The notes: generated from the letters alone by a model not told the origin. 64,000 nt of DNA from an uncultured Bacilli bacterium (GCA_910585045.1 CAJUCD010000006.1:1923-65922); one strand, 5' to 3'. Shown: positions 26,956 through 37,173, numbered from the stretch's first letter. Translations and numbers: made by a program.

Positions 26956-29900
26956 TCAAGAAGGAACTAATATAATTGTATCCGCAGGAGCTGGTTCAGG
27001 TAAAACAGCAGTTTTATCAGAAAGGGTTCTTAGGAAAGTTAAAAGTGGAATTGATATAAGGAATATACTTATTTTGACTTTTACAAATGAAGCAGCTGGA
27101 GAAATGAAAAATAGAATCCGTAAGAAATTAATGAAAGAAGATTTAAAAGAACAATTGGAATATATTGATGCTGCTTATATTACAACTTTTGATGCTTATG
27201 CCTTATCAATTGTGAAGAAATATCATTATTTATTAAACATTAGTAAAAATATTTCAATTATTGATGCGTCTCTAATTATGTTAGAAAAAGAAAGAGTATT
27301 AGAAGAAATATTTTTGGAATTGTATGATAAAAAAGATGAAGATTTTTTAAAATTAATAAGAGATTTTACTAATAGAAATGATAAAGTAATAAAGGAAGCT
27401 ATTTTAAGTATAAATGATGCTTTAGATTTGAAATATGATAAAAAAGAGTATTTAGATAGTTATTTAGAAAATTTTTATAAAGATGATTATATAAATTGTT
27501 TATTTGATGAATATTATGCTTATTTAAAGAATTTAGTAACGTCTTTAGAAAATGATGTTTATGCTTTAGAAGGAATGGTTGACGAAAAACTATTTGGGAA
27601 AATTTATGATAGTTATAGTGTTCTATTTAATCCTAAATGTTATAATGATTTATATAAGATTAAAGATATACCAAGAGTGCAATTTAGAAATATTCCTGAG
27701 GAAGCTATAAGTATAAAAGAATCTTTAAAAGCTAATAAAGATGAAATTTTAGAATTAACAAAATATAGTGAAGAAGAATTAAAAGAGCAAATTAAGAGTA
27801 CTAAGACTTATGTTAAAGTTATTATAGATATTATTTTAAAACTTGATGAAAGATTAAATAAATATAAATTAAAAAATGAAGCTTTTGAGTTTTGTGATAT
27901 TGCTAAAATGGCAATTAGAGTAGTTAAGGAACATGAAGATATTTGTGAAGAACTAAAAAATACTTATAATGAAATATTAATTGATGAATATCAAGATACT
28001 AATGATTTACAAGAGATTTTTATATCTAATATAGAGAATTCTAATGTTTATATGGTAGGGGATATAAAGCAATCTATTTATCGTTTTAGGAATGCTAATC
28101 CTAATATATTTAAAAATAAATATGATAATTATGCTAAATCTATAGGTGGTGAAAAAATAGATTTATTAAAGAATTTTCGCTCTAGAAAAGAAGTATTAGA
28201 TAATATTAATAAAATATTTGAATTAATAATGACTAATGATATTGGAGGGGTTGACTATCAAGATAGTCATGCGATGGTTTATGGTAATTTAGCTTATATA
28301 AATGAAGGTAAAAATGATTATGATAATAATATGGAAATTATTAAGTATGATAATGATTTTAAAGATTTTTCAAAAGCGGAAATAGAAGCTTTTATTATAG
28401 CTAATGATGTAAAAAAGAAATATTTGAATAAATATCAAGTTTATGATTTTGATTTGAAAAAAAATAGAAATATTAAGTATAGTGATTTTTGTATAATTTT
28501 GGATAGAGGCAGTGATATGCCTATATATAAGAAAATATTTGAGTCATTAAATATTCCGATGGTTGTTTATAAAGATAGTGATTTAGTAATGGAAAATGAT
28601 ATTTTAATTATTAAAAATATTGTTAATTTAGTTATATTGATTAAAGAAAAAGACTATGGAATAAATATGCGATATGCTTTTACTAGTGTTGCTAGAAGTT
28701 TTGTTGGCAATATGAGTGATGCAGAGATTTTTAAATGTATAAAGAGTAATTCTTTTTTTGAAACAGAAGTTTATCGGAAATGTTTTCTTTTAGCAGATGA
28801 TTTAGATAATAAGACTCCAAATATTTTATTAAGAGAAATAATAGATATATTTAATTTTTATGAAAATTTTATTAAAGTTGGAAATGTTAAAGCAGGAATT
28901 ACAAGGTTGGAATATTTATTAGATTTAGCAAGCTCAATAGAAAATTTAGGTTTTACTATTTTGAATTTTAGAGACTATTTAGATAATATAGTTAGTAATA
29001 AAAAAGAAATAAGGTATAAAGAACTTAATGAAGACAGTAATTGTGTAAAGATAATGAATATTCATAAATCTAAAGGATTAGAATTTGCTATTTGTTATTT
29101 TGCAGGTTTTAAAAAAGATTTTAATTTAAGAGATTTGAATTCTAGATTTATGTTTGATAATAAATATGGAATTTTAACACCATTTTATAATGAAGGAATA
29201 GGGACACTTTTAACAAAAACTTTAATTAAGCAGAAATATTATCAAGATGAAATTTCAGAGAAGATTAGACTATTTTATGTTGCATTTACAAGAGCTAAAG
29301 AAAAGATAATAATGGTTATGCCTGATTTTAAAAATGAGATGGTTCAAAATAATCATATTGATTATTTAACTGGTATTAAATATAGGTCTTTTTATGATTT
29401 TATAAATTCTATTTCGATTAATTTGCGAAATTATACTACTACTATATCTTTAGATTCTTTAAATATTAATAAAGACTATGAAAGTGTTTTGAATACTTCT
29501 AATTTGGATGTAACATGTAACGATAGCATATGTTTTTATGAGAATGAAATTGATAGTAAATTAATAGAAAATAAACATGCATCAAAAATAATAAATAGTG
29601 TTTTGACAAGAGAAGAAGCTAAAACTTTAGAGTTTGGTACAATGATGCATGAAATGTTAGAAATGACAGATTTTAAGAAAATTTTAATTACTAATAAATA
29701 TGTGGAAAATTTAAAGAATAATTTTGATTTTGATGGGGCAATTATATATCAAGAATTAGAATTTATATATTTTGGGGAAGATATAGAATATCATGGAATA
29801 ATTGATTTGATGTTAGAGTATGATAAGGAAATAAAAATTATTGATTATAAGTTAAAGAATATTGATGATGAGGCTTATAAAAAACAGTTGGTTGTGTATT

Positions 29901-29998
29901 TTAATTATGTTAAATCAGTGAGTGATAAAGATGTTAAACTTTATTTGTATTCTATTTTGGATAATGTAGTTAAGGAAATAGAATATGTTGAGATGTAA
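26921..29998 (+). CDS. addA: AddA helicase-nuclease subunit
   Basis: About 1025 residues, UvrD/Rep-type helicase with C-terminal RecB-type nuclease. Walker A is GAGSGKT (23-29), Walker B is IDEYQDTND, with motif III/IV VGDIKQSIYRFRNA, motif V MNIHKSKGLEF and motif VI RLFYVAFTRAKEK. The nuclease part has EFGTMMHEMLE and IIDLMLEYDKEIKIIDYKLK. AGGAGGTGAAGTTG lies just before ATG 26921, inside the end of addB, so the two are translationally coupled. Confidence 0.95.
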   Translation: MNWTKEQELAINQEGTNIIVSAGAGSGKTAVLSERVLRKVKSGIDIRNILILTFTNEAAGEMKNRIRKKLMKEDLKEQLEYIDAAYITTFDAYALSIVKKYHYLLNISKNISIIDASLIMLEKERVLEEIFLELYDKKDEDFLKLIRDFTNRNDKVIKEAILSINDALDLKYDKKEYLDSYLENFYKDDYINCLFDEYYAYLKNLVTSLENDVYALEGMVDEKLFGKIYDSYSVLFNPKCYNDLYKIKDIPRVQFRNIPEEAISIKESLKANKDEILELTKYSEEELKEQIKSTKTYVKVIIDIILKLDERLNKYKLKNEAFEFCDIAKMAIRVVKEHEDICEELKNTYNEILIDEYQDTNDLQEIFISNIENSNVYMVGDIKQSIYRFRNANPNIFKNKYDNYAKSIGGEKIDLLKNFRSRKEVLDNINKIFELIMTNDIGGVDYQDSHAMVYGNLAYINEGKNDYDNNMEIIKYDNDFKDFSKAEIEAFIIANDVKKKYLNKYQVYDFDLKKNRNIKYSDFCIILDRGSDMPIYKKIFESLNIPMVVYKDSDLVMENDILIIKNIVNLVILIKEKDYGINMRYAFTSVARSFVGNMSDAEIFKCIKSNSFFETEVYRKCFLLADDLDNKTPNILLREIIDIFNFYENFIKVGNVKAGITRLEYLLDLASSIENLGFTILNFRDYLDNIVSNKKEIRYKELNEDSNCVKIMNIHKSKGLEFAICYFAGFKKDFNLRDLNSRFMFDNKYGILTPFYNEGIGTLLTKTLIKQKYYQDEISEKIRLFYVAFTRAKEKIIMVMPDFKNEMVQNNHIDYLTGIKYRSFYDFINSISINLRNYTTTISLDSLNINKDYESVLNTSNLDVTCNDSICFYENEIDSKLIENKHASKIINSVLTREEAKTLEFGTMMHEMLEMTDFKKILITNKYVENLKNNFDFDGAIIYQELEFIYFGEDIEYHGIIDLMLEYDKEIKIIDYKLKNIDDEAYKKQLVVYFNYVKSVSDKDVKLYLYSILDNVVKEIEYVEM

Positions 29999-30075
29999 AA
30001 TAAATATAAATTTTGGGTATTTAATTGAGTTAAATATAATATTGTGATAATATATTTATATAAGGAGGCGATTAT

Positions 30076-30630
30076 ATGCCAGTTTGGTTAATTGTAATTT
30101 TAGCAATTATAGTTGTAATTATTTTATGGGTAATAGCTACTTATAATTCACTAATATCGCTAAAAAATAGAGTTAAGGATGCATGGAGTCAAATTGATGT
30201 TCAACTAAAAAGAAGATTTGATTTAATTCCTAATTTAGTAGAGACTATTAAAGGATATACTAAGCATGAAAGTGAAACTTTAGAAAATGTTGTTAAAGCA
30301 AGAAATACTTATTTATCTGCAACATTACCTGAGGATCAAATGAAGGCTGATGGGGAACTTACACAAGCGATTAATAAATTATTTGCACTTACTGAGTCTT
30401 ATCCAGATTTAAAAGCTAATACTAATTTTACAGATTTACAAGAACAACTTAAAGAGACAGAAAATAAAATTGCTATGTCAAGACAGTTTTATAATGACAT
30501 TGTAATGCAATATAATAACAAAGTTGAGATGGTGCCATCTAATATTGTAGCAAGCATTTTCAAATTTCAAAAACAAGCATTTTTTGAAGCTGTAGAATCT
30601 GAAAGAGAAAATGTAAAAGTTAAATTTTAA
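30076..30630 (+). CDS. lemA: LemA family membrane protein
   Basis: 184 residues: one N-terminal helix ([21 protein letters not shown]) followed by a four-helix domain with the family signature [38 protein letters not shown]. The function in bacteria is unclear. It is normally next to a DUF2207/TPM-type protein, as here. AAGGAGGCG precedes the start. A strong terminator separates it from its partner. Confidence 0.93.
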   Translation: MPVWLIVILAIIVVIILWVIATYNSLISLKNRVKDAWSQIDVQLKRRFDLIPNLVETIKGYTKHESETLENVVKARNTYLSATLPEDQMKADGELTQAINKLFALTESYPDLKANTNFTDLQEQLKETENKIAMSRQFYNDIVMQYNNKVEMVPSNIVASIFKFQKQAFFEAVESERENVKVKF

Positions 30631-30656
30631 GACTTACCATTGTAAGTCTTTTTTTG
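30631..30656 (+). terminator. Terminator between lemA and the DUF2207 gene
   Basis: GACTTAC catt GTAAGTC followed by T7, ending about 11 nt before the next start codon. Readthrough would be needed to express the next gene from the lemA promoter. Confidence 0.75.
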
Positions 30657-30666
30657 AAGGTGAGAT

Positions 30667-32553
30667 ATGAAAAAGTTTATTGTAGGAGTATTATTATTTT
30701 TAGTAAGTCCTTTTATGGTGGAGGCAGCTGATTATGATATTACTGATTTTGCTGTTAGAGCGTATATTCAAGATAATGGAGATTTATTAGTTAATGAAAT
30801 TATAATTCTGGATGGTAGCTTTAATGGGTATGAAAGAGATTTGGATTTTAAGCCTGTTTTAAGTGATAGATATGAGTCTTCTAATTTTTATCAAGGCAGT
30901 GGTATAGATGATTTAACTATTAAAGGAAAATATGTTTCAAAATATAGTGATGATTTATTTTTAGATGAAGATTATAATACTTTTGTGGAAGTATCAAATG
31001 CCAGTAATGGTGATAAAGCTAAATATGTAAAAAGTAGTTTAAGTTCGGGTTATAGAATGAGAATGTATTATAAAGCTAGTAAACAAAAAGTTGCTTTTTA
31101 TATTAAATATACAATTAGTAATTTAGTAGTTAAACATAATGATGTAGCAGAATTATATTATCCTTTTATTGGTGATGCTTTTGAAGATAAAATCAAAAAT
31201 GTAGATATTAAAGTTTATTTGCCTGATAATGATGAATCATCTTTTCATAGAGTATGGGCTCATGGGTCTTTAGCAGGTGAAGTAGAAAAAATTAATAATG
31301 AAGGTTTGCATGCTTATGCATCAAATATAAACCAAGGCGAAGTATTAGATGTTAGAATGACTTTTGATGCTAAATTAGTACCTTATTGTAGTAAAAAAAG
31401 TAATCAAGTTTATTTTGATAAAATTATAGATATAGAGACTAAAAGGGCAAATGATGCTAATCAATTAAGAGAAGAATTGCTTATTAAATATAATATTTAT
31501 AAGTATGGAACAATTATATTTTATGTGTTGGTTGTAGGATTATGGATTTATACTTATTATAAATATGGTAAAAGCCCTAAATCTTTATATTACGCAAAAT
31601 ATAATAGGGAATTTATTGATGATTATAATGTGGAGGTAATAGATTATTTAATGAATAAAAAAATTACTCCTAATGCAATGAGTGCTTCTATTATGAATTT
31701 GATTTATAAGAAAAATATTAGTGTTCAAGAATTGCCAGATTTGAAAAAAAATAAAGATTATGAATTTACTTTAGAAAATATGGATAATATTAATGAAAGT
31801 GAAAAGATATTAATTGAGTTTTTGTTTGATAAAGTTGGTAAAGGTAAATTAAATAATGAAAAGAAAATATTTACTACAAAAGATTTAAAAAAATATGCTG
31901 ATGGAACAAAAACATGTAATACTTTTATATCAAGTTATACAAAATGGAAAAATAATATCATGAGTGTAGCAATGAGAGAGAATTTTTATGAGAAAAGTTT
32001 TGTACCTATATTTTTTGGTGTTTTTGTTTTAATATTAGGAGTATTATTATTTATATTTGGGGTAAATAATGGTTCTGATTTTGTGCCAGGATATTTTATA
32101 CCAATTGTTTGTATTATTTTTATGTTTTACACTATCTTAGTTGATAAAAAAACTATTAAAGGAGCAGAACATTATGATAAATGGAAAGCTTTTAAAAATT
32201 TCTTAAATGATTTTGGAGCATTTGATTTAAAAGAATTACCTGAAATAGTATTGTGGGAAAAATATTTAGTATATGCGATAATTTTTGGTTTAGCAAAAAC
32301 TGTTCAAAAAAGTATGAATGTTAAAATTAAAGAACTTGATATGACAAGTGTAGATTATTATCCTTCTTATTTTTACATAGATTTGGGTGGGTCTATTAGT
32401 TATTCTATAAATAATGCAATTAGCACTGCATATAGTAGACAGGCGGCTAATTATTCTAATAGTCACTCTAGTTCATCATCAGGTGGGGGATTTGGTGGTG
32501 GCTTCTCTGGTGGCTCTGGATTTTCTGGAGGCGGTGGAGGTCGCGGATTTTAA
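30667..32553 (+). CDS. DUF2207 membrane protein
   Basis: 628 residues: a signal peptide (MKKFIVGVLLFLVSPFMVEA), a roughly 240-residue extracellular beta domain, a helix at about 280 (YGTIIFYVLVVGLWIYTYYKYG), a cytoplasmic winged-helix-like region, two close helices (about 440-495) and a C-terminal Gly/Ser tail (GGGFGGGFSGGSGFSGGGGG). This is the DUF2207 layout and the usual partner of LemA. Molecular function unknown. GAAGGTGAG lies before the ATG. Confidence 0.9.
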   Translation: MKKFIVGVLLFLVSPFMVEAADYDITDFAVRAYIQDNGDLLVNEIIILDGSFNGYERDLDFKPVLSDRYESSNFYQGSGIDDLTIKGKYVSKYSDDLFLDEDYNTFVEVSNASNGDKAKYVKSSLSSGYRMRMYYKASKQKVAFYIKYTISNLVVKHNDVAELYYPFIGDAFEDKIKNVDIKVYLPDNDESSFHRVWAHGSLAGEVEKINNEGLHAYASNINQGEVLDVRMTFDAKLVPYCSKKSNQVYFDKIIDIETKRANDANQLREELLIKYNIYKYGTIIFYVLVVGLWIYTYYKYGKSPKSLYYAKYNREFIDDYNVEVIDYLMNKKITPNAMSASIMNLIYKKNISVQELPDLKKNKDYEFTLENMDNINESEKILIEFLFDKVGKGKLNNEKKIFTTKDLKKYADGTKTCNTFISSYTKWKNNIMSVAMRENFYEKSFVPIFFGVFVLILGVLLFIFGVNNGSDFVPGYFIPIVCIIFMFYTILVDKKTIKGAEHYDKWKAFKNFLNDFGAFDLKELPEIVLWEKYLVYAIIFGLAKTVQKSMNVKIKELDMTSVDYYPSYFYIDLGGSISYSINNAISTAYSRQAANYSNSHSSSSSGGGFGGGFSGGSGFSGGGGGRGF

Positions 32554-32562
32554 AATTTTAAT

Positions 32563-32593
32563 TAAAAAAAAATCATTAGTTTTCACTAATGGT
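32563..32593 (-). terminator. Terminator of the transglutaminase-like gene
   Basis: Minus strand CATTAGT gaaa ACTAATG followed by ATTTTTTTTT; it overlaps the stop codon. Confidence 0.7.
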
Positions 32594-33523
32594 TTTTAAT
32601 TCGCTATAAATAGCTCTATTAAATTCATGTTCTTTACTTGTTATATTGCTATCAGCTAATATTAATTCTTCAGTATTTATAAGAAAATATTTATGATATA
32701 AATAATCTTTGCCATCACTACTTACAGGATCATCCCAAGTTAAGTCTAAATGAAGCCATTCATTATTTATTTTAACAGCATTCCAAACATGGCCAGCTGG
32801 TTCTTTTATGTTTTCATTGGTAGTGGCTATTTTAAAATTATCATAGCCCATATTAGTTAAGAATATAGCCATTAAATCAGTATAGCCATTACATGTTGCT
32901 AAATGATTAAATAAAGTTCCATAAGCACTATAACTCTTAGTTTCTTTATTGTTATTAATATCATATTTAGTATTATTTATGATATAATCGTGTATAACTT
33001 TTATTTTGTCATAATCATCAGTTAAATCACTTGTTATCATTGAAGAAATAATTTTATTTACTTCTTCATTTATTTTAGTTATTTCTTCTTGTTCATATAA
33101 ATATTTTATTTTTAATGTTACTTCACCAGAATCAGAAATGGTTGTATTTATACTTGTAAAAGAATTGAAAGGATGAACATAATTATTTAAATGAGTTAAA
33201 AGATTGGCATCACTACTAATGTCATTTATATCTTTAAGACAGTTTTTATATTCTTTAGGGCAATAAAAAGTAAATATATCAGTACCACTATTAATTATAG
33301 TATAAATAATATTTAAGTGTTCTTGTTTACTATAAGGTGTAAAATTATTAGTATTAGATACAAAAGTATAATTATTATTTTTGTAATATGCATTGTAAGC
33401 TTCTATATTATTAATATTAGGATGATTTATAAAAGCAATAATTTTGTCTGTGATGGGATCAACATTTAATAAAATTGTTAAAATAGTCATTATACAAAGC
33501 ATAGGAATAAATAGTTTTTTCAT
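32576..33523 (-). CDS. Secreted transglutaminase-like cysteine protease fold protein
   Basis: About 315 residues with an N-terminal signal/anchor (KKLFIPMLCIMTILTILL). The transglutaminase-like core is at about 175-285: TCNGYTDLMAIFL (Cys), GHVWNAVKI (His), WLHLDLTWDDP (Asp). All three catalytic residues are present. Probable cell-surface peptidase or cross-linking enzyme. AAGGTGAG lies before ATG 33523; an upstream in-frame ATG lacks such a site. Confidence 0.8.
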   Translation of the reverse strand: MKKLFIPMLCIMTILTILLNVDPITDKIIAFINHPNINNIEAYNAYYKNNNYTFVSNTNNFTPYSKQEHLNIIYTIINSGTDIFTFYCPKEYKNCLKDINDISSDANLLTHLNNYVHPFNSFTSINTTISDSGEVTLKIKYLYEQEEITKINEEVNKIISSMITSDLTDDYDKIKVIHDYIINNTKYDINNNKETKSYSAYGTLFNHLATCNGYTDLMAIFLTNMGYDNFKIATTNENIKEPAGHVWNAVKINNEWLHLDLTWDDPVSSDGKDYLYHKYFLINTEELILADSNITSKEHEFNRAIYSELKTISEN

Positions 33524-33573
33524 ATTCTCACCTTTATAAGTATAGCAAAAAAAAAAGAAGTTCACAATAAATG

Positions 33574-33837
33574 TTACTTCATATTTTTAACTTTATTTGA
33601 TAATCTTGATTTTTGTCTATCAGATGTGTTACTTTTTATTAAACCTTTGCTAACAGCTTGGTCTAAATATTTTTGAACATCTTTATATAAAGTATTAGCT
33701 TTTTCTGAATCACCATTAGCAATAGCTTTGTCAGTTTCTCTTATTAAATTTTTAACTCTAGCTTTTAATTCGTGATTATTCTCAGTTTTTTTTGCTATAA
33801 CCTTTATAGCTTTTTTAGAGCTTTTAATATTTGCCAC
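33574..33837 (-). CDS. rpsT: 30S ribosomal protein S20
   Basis: 87 residues: MANIKSSKKAIKV at the N-terminus, KARVKNLIRETDKAI in the middle and the C-terminal NTSDRQKSRLSNKV are typical S20. GTG start, GGAAGGAGTG upstream. It lies divergently next to the gpr/spoIIP region; in Bacillus rpsT also neighbours gpr and spoIIP. Confidence 0.97.
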   Translation of the reverse strand: MANIKSSKKAIKVIAKKTENNHELKARVKNLIRETDKAIANGDSEKANTLYKDVQKYLDQAVSKGLIKSNTSDRQKSRLSNKVKNMK

Positions 33838-33914
33838 TTAAAACACTCCTTCCTTGATTTCAGTATCAATTCTATCAAAATATTAGTAGTTTTTCAAGCT
33901 TTTTAGGGAATAAT

Positions 33915-33942
33915 TTGACATTTTCTATTTATATGATAGAAT
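33915..33942 (+). promoter_or_regulatory. Promoter of the interrupted gene at 34010
   Basis: TTGACA, 16-nt spacer, TAGAAT. Confidence 0.6.
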
Positions 33943-34009
33943 ATTTTGATAAATTATATTAAAAGCAGAAAAATTTTATGTTTGATTTTTAATATTTTAG
34001 GGGTTAAAA

Positions 34010-35068
34010 ATGGGGAATAGATATATTAGTATAGAGTTAAATTTTTTAGATAAAGAAGCATTTTATAGTTTATTTAAAACAATTTCTGGAATTACTGAAG
34101 AACAAAAAAGAGAAATTGTAGATAGTTTATTTCAGGCTTTAGATATTTCAAGACGAAATAGATTAGTAAGATATCGAAATGGAGAATTTACTGCTAAGTC
34201 AGAAAGTGGTAATAAAGCTCGAAGTGATCAACAAATATTGCAAAAACAATATTTAAGAGAGATAAAAAAAATTTATGATGGTTATAGTTTTTATGATGCA
34301 TTTTTAGATTTTCCAGAAGTTAGTATTTATAGGAAAAAGCTTATTATTGATAGTATTTTGGCTAAATTGTCAGATGAGCAAAGGGATAATGTAATTAGAG
34401 CTTTAAAAAAGGAAATTTTAATAAAAGATGTACCAAGTTTAAGAGCTATTTTAAGAAGGGTTAAAAGTCAATATGAATCTTTAATAAAAAGAAATTTATA
34501 TGGAAGAAATATTTATAATATTTTACCAGATATAAATGGTATAGGTAATGAAAAGAAAATGGAGATAGCAGATAAATTGTTTTCTAGATTCTCTTTAGAA
34601 AGACAAGAAAATATGTTAAGGCTTTTAGCTTTAGAGATTAATTCTAGTAGTGAAAGTGGTCATATGGCCTATCAAGATTTGGATATTTATAAAAGGCAAT
34701 ATAATAGATATATAGAAGATAGAATAGTTGGTTGAAATAATTTTTGTGAAATGGTAAATAGTAATTTTGGTTTAAATCTTGATGCTGCAATGTCTTTTGA
34801 TAAAATGGATTTATTATGGTCGAGTTTAGAAATTGTAGAAGATAGTTTTAGAAGAAATGGTAAAGATAAACGACCAGTATATATTAAGTATATGTATAGA
34901 GTTTTAGAGAAAATTATTTTATCTGACCCAGATTTAGATTTACAAAATCTTATTATTAGATACATAACTGTAACAATAAATTGTGTTGTAAATAGAAGAT
35001 AGATTCCATTAAGAGAAGAAGTTATTGATGATATTGTAAATGAGATTCATGAAAATCCTAAAAGGTGA
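34010..35068 (+). pseudogene. Interrupted gene of unknown function (two in-frame stops)
   Basis: One reading frame of 352 codons runs from ATG 34010 to TGA 35066, interrupted by TGA at 34733 and TAG at 35000. Sequence beyond each stop still looks coding (MVNSNFGLNLDAAMSFDKMD; then IPLREEVIDDIVNEI). The intact N-terminal 241-residue part is charged and helical, with two similar halves (IVDSLFQALDISRRNRLVRY and IADKLFSRFSLERQENMLRL) that suggest an internal duplication. No family is recognised. Both stops are one base from sense codons. Alternatives: a functional 241-residue protein with a separate 83-residue ORF from 34751, or sequencing errors. Confidence 0.6.
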
Positions 35069-35073
35069 TTGTA

Positions 35074-35103
35074 GGTATATCATTTTAGTTTTTGCTAATA
35101 CTA
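35074..35103 (+). promoter_or_regulatory. Sigma-G-like promoter of gpr
   Basis: GGTATA, 17-nt spacer, AATACTA, compared with the Bacillus sigma-G pattern (-35 KGHATR, -10 CATAMTA-like). The -10 is 15 nt before the start codon, the same placement as other promoters here. gpr is a classic forespore sigma-G/F gene. Confidence 0.5.
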
Positions 35104-35118
35104 TAAATGGTGGCAGTT

Positions 35119-35847
35119 ATGAAAAAAGTGTTTATGGATTCGGCAAAAATTATTAAAGATAATATGATGAAAATTGATGAAAAGAATTACCGGGGATATA
35201 ATGTTACTCATTTTAAAGTAGATTATTCTAATGAAAAGGTTTTAAAAAGAATAAGGGGAGATTATTTTTCAATTAATTTTGATTATGTTTCTTTACATAA
35301 GCAGGAAAAAATGTTAAAAAAAGAAGTAATGAAAATATTGAAAGTGTTTTTTATGGGAGAAAGTGCCCAAAAACCGTTAATAGTTGGTTTAGGTAATTCT
35401 AGTATTACTTGTGATAGTTTAGGAGTTAATACTACTAATAAGGTGATGGCTACTAATCATTTTAATGATTTTTTAAATATTCCAAAAGTAGCCTTGTTTA
35501 ACCCAGAAGTTACAGAGAAGACAGGAATAAGTTCTTTTAGTTTAATTGAAATGGTTGTTAAAAAGTTAAATCCTACTATAATTATTATGATAGATTCTTT
35601 GGCAACTAATAATGAAATGTATTTAAATAATTGTATTGAAATTAATAATACAGGAATTATTCCTGGTAGTGCTATTAAAGAAAATAAAAAAATAGATGCT
35701 AAAACTTTTGGAATTCCTGTAATTGCAATAGGAGTTCCTTTAGTAATTGAAAGAAATAAGAATCTTTTTACGACACCTAATGTTAAAGAAATAATAGATT
35801 TAACAAGTAAAATAATAAGTGATGCTTTAAATGATTTGTTTTTTTAA
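35119..35847 (+). CDS. gpr: Germination protease GPR (spore endopeptidase)
   Basis: About 242 residues, shorter than the roughly 370 of Bacillus GPR. It initiates degradation of small acid-soluble spore proteins during germination. Family segments: PLIVGLGNSSITCDSLGVNT, NPEVTEKTGISS, PTIIIMIDSLATNN, NNTGIIPGSAIKEN and TFGIPVIAIGVPLVIE, all in the expected order. ATG 35119 follows GGTGG by 5 nt; the ATG at 35107 would cover that site. In Bacillus gpr and spoIIP are adjacent; here a zinc-ribbon gene lies between them. Confidence 0.9.
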   Translation: MKKVFMDSAKIIKDNMMKIDEKNYRGYNVTHFKVDYSNEKVLKRIRGDYFSINFDYVSLHKQEKMLKKEVMKILKVFFMGESAQKPLIVGLGNSSITCDSLGVNTTNKVMATNHFNDFLNIPKVALFNPEVTEKTGISSFSLIEMVVKKLNPTIIIMIDSLATNNEMYLNNCIEINNTGIIPGSAIKENKKIDAKTFGIPVIAIGVPLVIERNKNLFTTPNVKEIIDLTSKIISDALNDLFF

Positions 35848-35957
35848 GTAAATAAATTGCATTTTTTTCTGATTAATGATAATATATTTATAGGATTAAT
35901 TTTCTATATTTCTTTTTAGGATATATATGTAATTGAAATCCAAAAGGAGGTAGGAAA

Positions 35958-36131
35958 ATGCAAGACAAAAAATTAGTTTGTAAAGATTGTGGCGAAGAAT
36001 TTGAATTTTCAGAAGCAGAACAAAGATTTTATCAAGAACGTAATTTATCAGAACCTAAGAGATGTAAAGCTTGTCGTGATAAAAAACGTGCTAATAATGA
36101 AAAAAATGATAATAAAAAATATGCAGCTTAA
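35958..36131 (+). CDS. Zinc-ribbon protein (zf-trcl type)
   Basis: 57 residues beginning MQDKKLVCKDCGEEFEFSEAE, then FYQERNLSEPKRCKACRDKK, then a Lys/Asn tail. The two CxxC pairs bind zinc. It resembles the small probable zinc-binding domain (zinc-trcl) family, function unknown. AAAGGAGG lies 7 nt before the ATG and a terminator follows. Confidence 0.85.
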   Translation: MQDKKLVCKDCGEEFEFSEAEQRFYQERNLSEPKRCKACRDKKRANNEKNDNKKYAA

Positions 36132-36149
36132 TTAAAGCTGTTTTTTTGT
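36124..36149 (+). terminator. Terminator of the zinc-ribbon gene
   Basis: CAGCTT aatta AAGCTG followed by T7, overlapping the stop codon. Confidence 0.8.
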
Positions 36150-36243
36150 GCTTTTAAAAGAGATAAACTAGTTTTAAAATATGAACGACATTCTTTGACA
36201 TAATTTTAAGGTTTGTTTTTATATAATATTAATGGTGAATGAT

Positions 36244-37173
36244 ATGCGGAGATTTATAACTAGAAAAGTTAAGAAAAAAATAAGATATAAGTTTTTTTAT
36301 AATGTTTGTTTAGTTGGAATACCTTTAATTATTATATCTAATATTTTAATTATGATGTTTTTTAATATATTTAGTGAAGATTCAGTTTTAGATATATTAG
36401 TTAGTAGTTCTTATGGAAATATTTATAATAATAGTAATAATAATTTTTTTTATAAAAACTTGTATGGATTTGATTTAAAAAAAGACAAAGCAGTTTTTAG
36501 TGAAAGTAATATTAATGATTTATTGCTTGATTTTAAAGAGAATGAGCCTTTAATTTATATATACAATACTTTTCAAACTAATAAATATAAAAGTAATTAT
36601 TATAATTCTTATAATATTAATCCTGTTATAACTCAAGCTAGTAGAATTTTACAAGAATATTTAAAATTACAAAAAATTAGTTCATATCTGGAAACAAAAA
36701 GTGTTGCTAAAGTATGTAAAGATAATAATATATCTTATGATAAAAGTTATAGATGTTCTAGAATATTGTTAGAAGAAGCTAAAAATAATAATCATTCATT
36801 AGATTTTTTTATAGATTTACAAATGTCTGATTATAATTATGATATTACAACAGCTAATATAGATGGTAATAGTTATGCTAAAATTTTATTTGTAGTGGGA
36901 ACAGATAATGGTAATTATAGTCTAAATCAAGATTTGGCTAATTCTTTAAATGGTATTTTAGAAGAAAAGTATAAAAGTTTAGTTAGAGGAGTTAGTCTTA
37001 GAGGGGGAGAAGGCTATCAGGGAGTTTATAATCAAGATTTTAATAAAAATGTTTTATTAATTCAAGTAGGTGGAAAAGATAATACAATAGATGAGGTTAA
37101 TAGAAGTTTAAAAGCTTTATCAGAAGTATTTTATGAATATTTAAAGGGGGAAAATAATAATGAAAATAAGTAA
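36244..37173 (+). CDS. spoIIP: Stage II sporulation protein P (SpoIIP)
   Basis: About 309 residues: a cytoplasmic basic N-terminus, one membrane helix (YNVCLVGIPLIIISNILIMMFF), a linker and the C-terminal amidase/endopeptidase domain. Recognisable segments: DFFIDLQMSD, YAKILFVVGTDNGNYSLN, SLVRGVSLRGG, GVYNQDFNKNVLLIQVGGKDNTIDE. SpoIIP works with SpoIID and SpoIIM in septal peptidoglycan thinning during engulfment. The first catalytic His of the usual DxHRD segment reads IDLQMSD here, so that position is altered. ATG 36244 follows GGTGA. The stop overlaps the next gene by 14 nt. Confidence 0.88.
   Translation: MRRFITRKVKKKIRYKFFYNVCLVGIPLIIISNILIMMFFNIFSEDSVLDILVSSSYGNIYNNSNNNFFYKNLYGFDLKKDKAVFSESNINDLLLDFKENEPLIYIYNTFQTNKYKSNYYNSYNINPVITQASRILQEYLKLQKISSYLETKSVAKVCKDNNISYDKSYRCSRILLEEAKNNNHSLDFFIDLQMSDYNYDITTANIDGNSYAKILFVVGTDNGNYSLNQDLANSLNGILEEKYKSLVRGVSLRGGEGYQGVYNQDFNKNVLLIQVGGKDNTIDEVNRSLKALSEVFYEYLKGENNNENK

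Noticed and set aside
32563..32572. A9-type tract as a phase-variable site
   Set aside because: A and T runs are common by composition, and this one is the T run of a terminator.
36195..36227. TTGACA and TATAAT before spoIIP as a sigma-A promoter
   Set aside because: The spacer is 21 nt, too long. AAAATATG-N15-CATAATTT is a possible sigma-E site but matches weakly, so neither is called.
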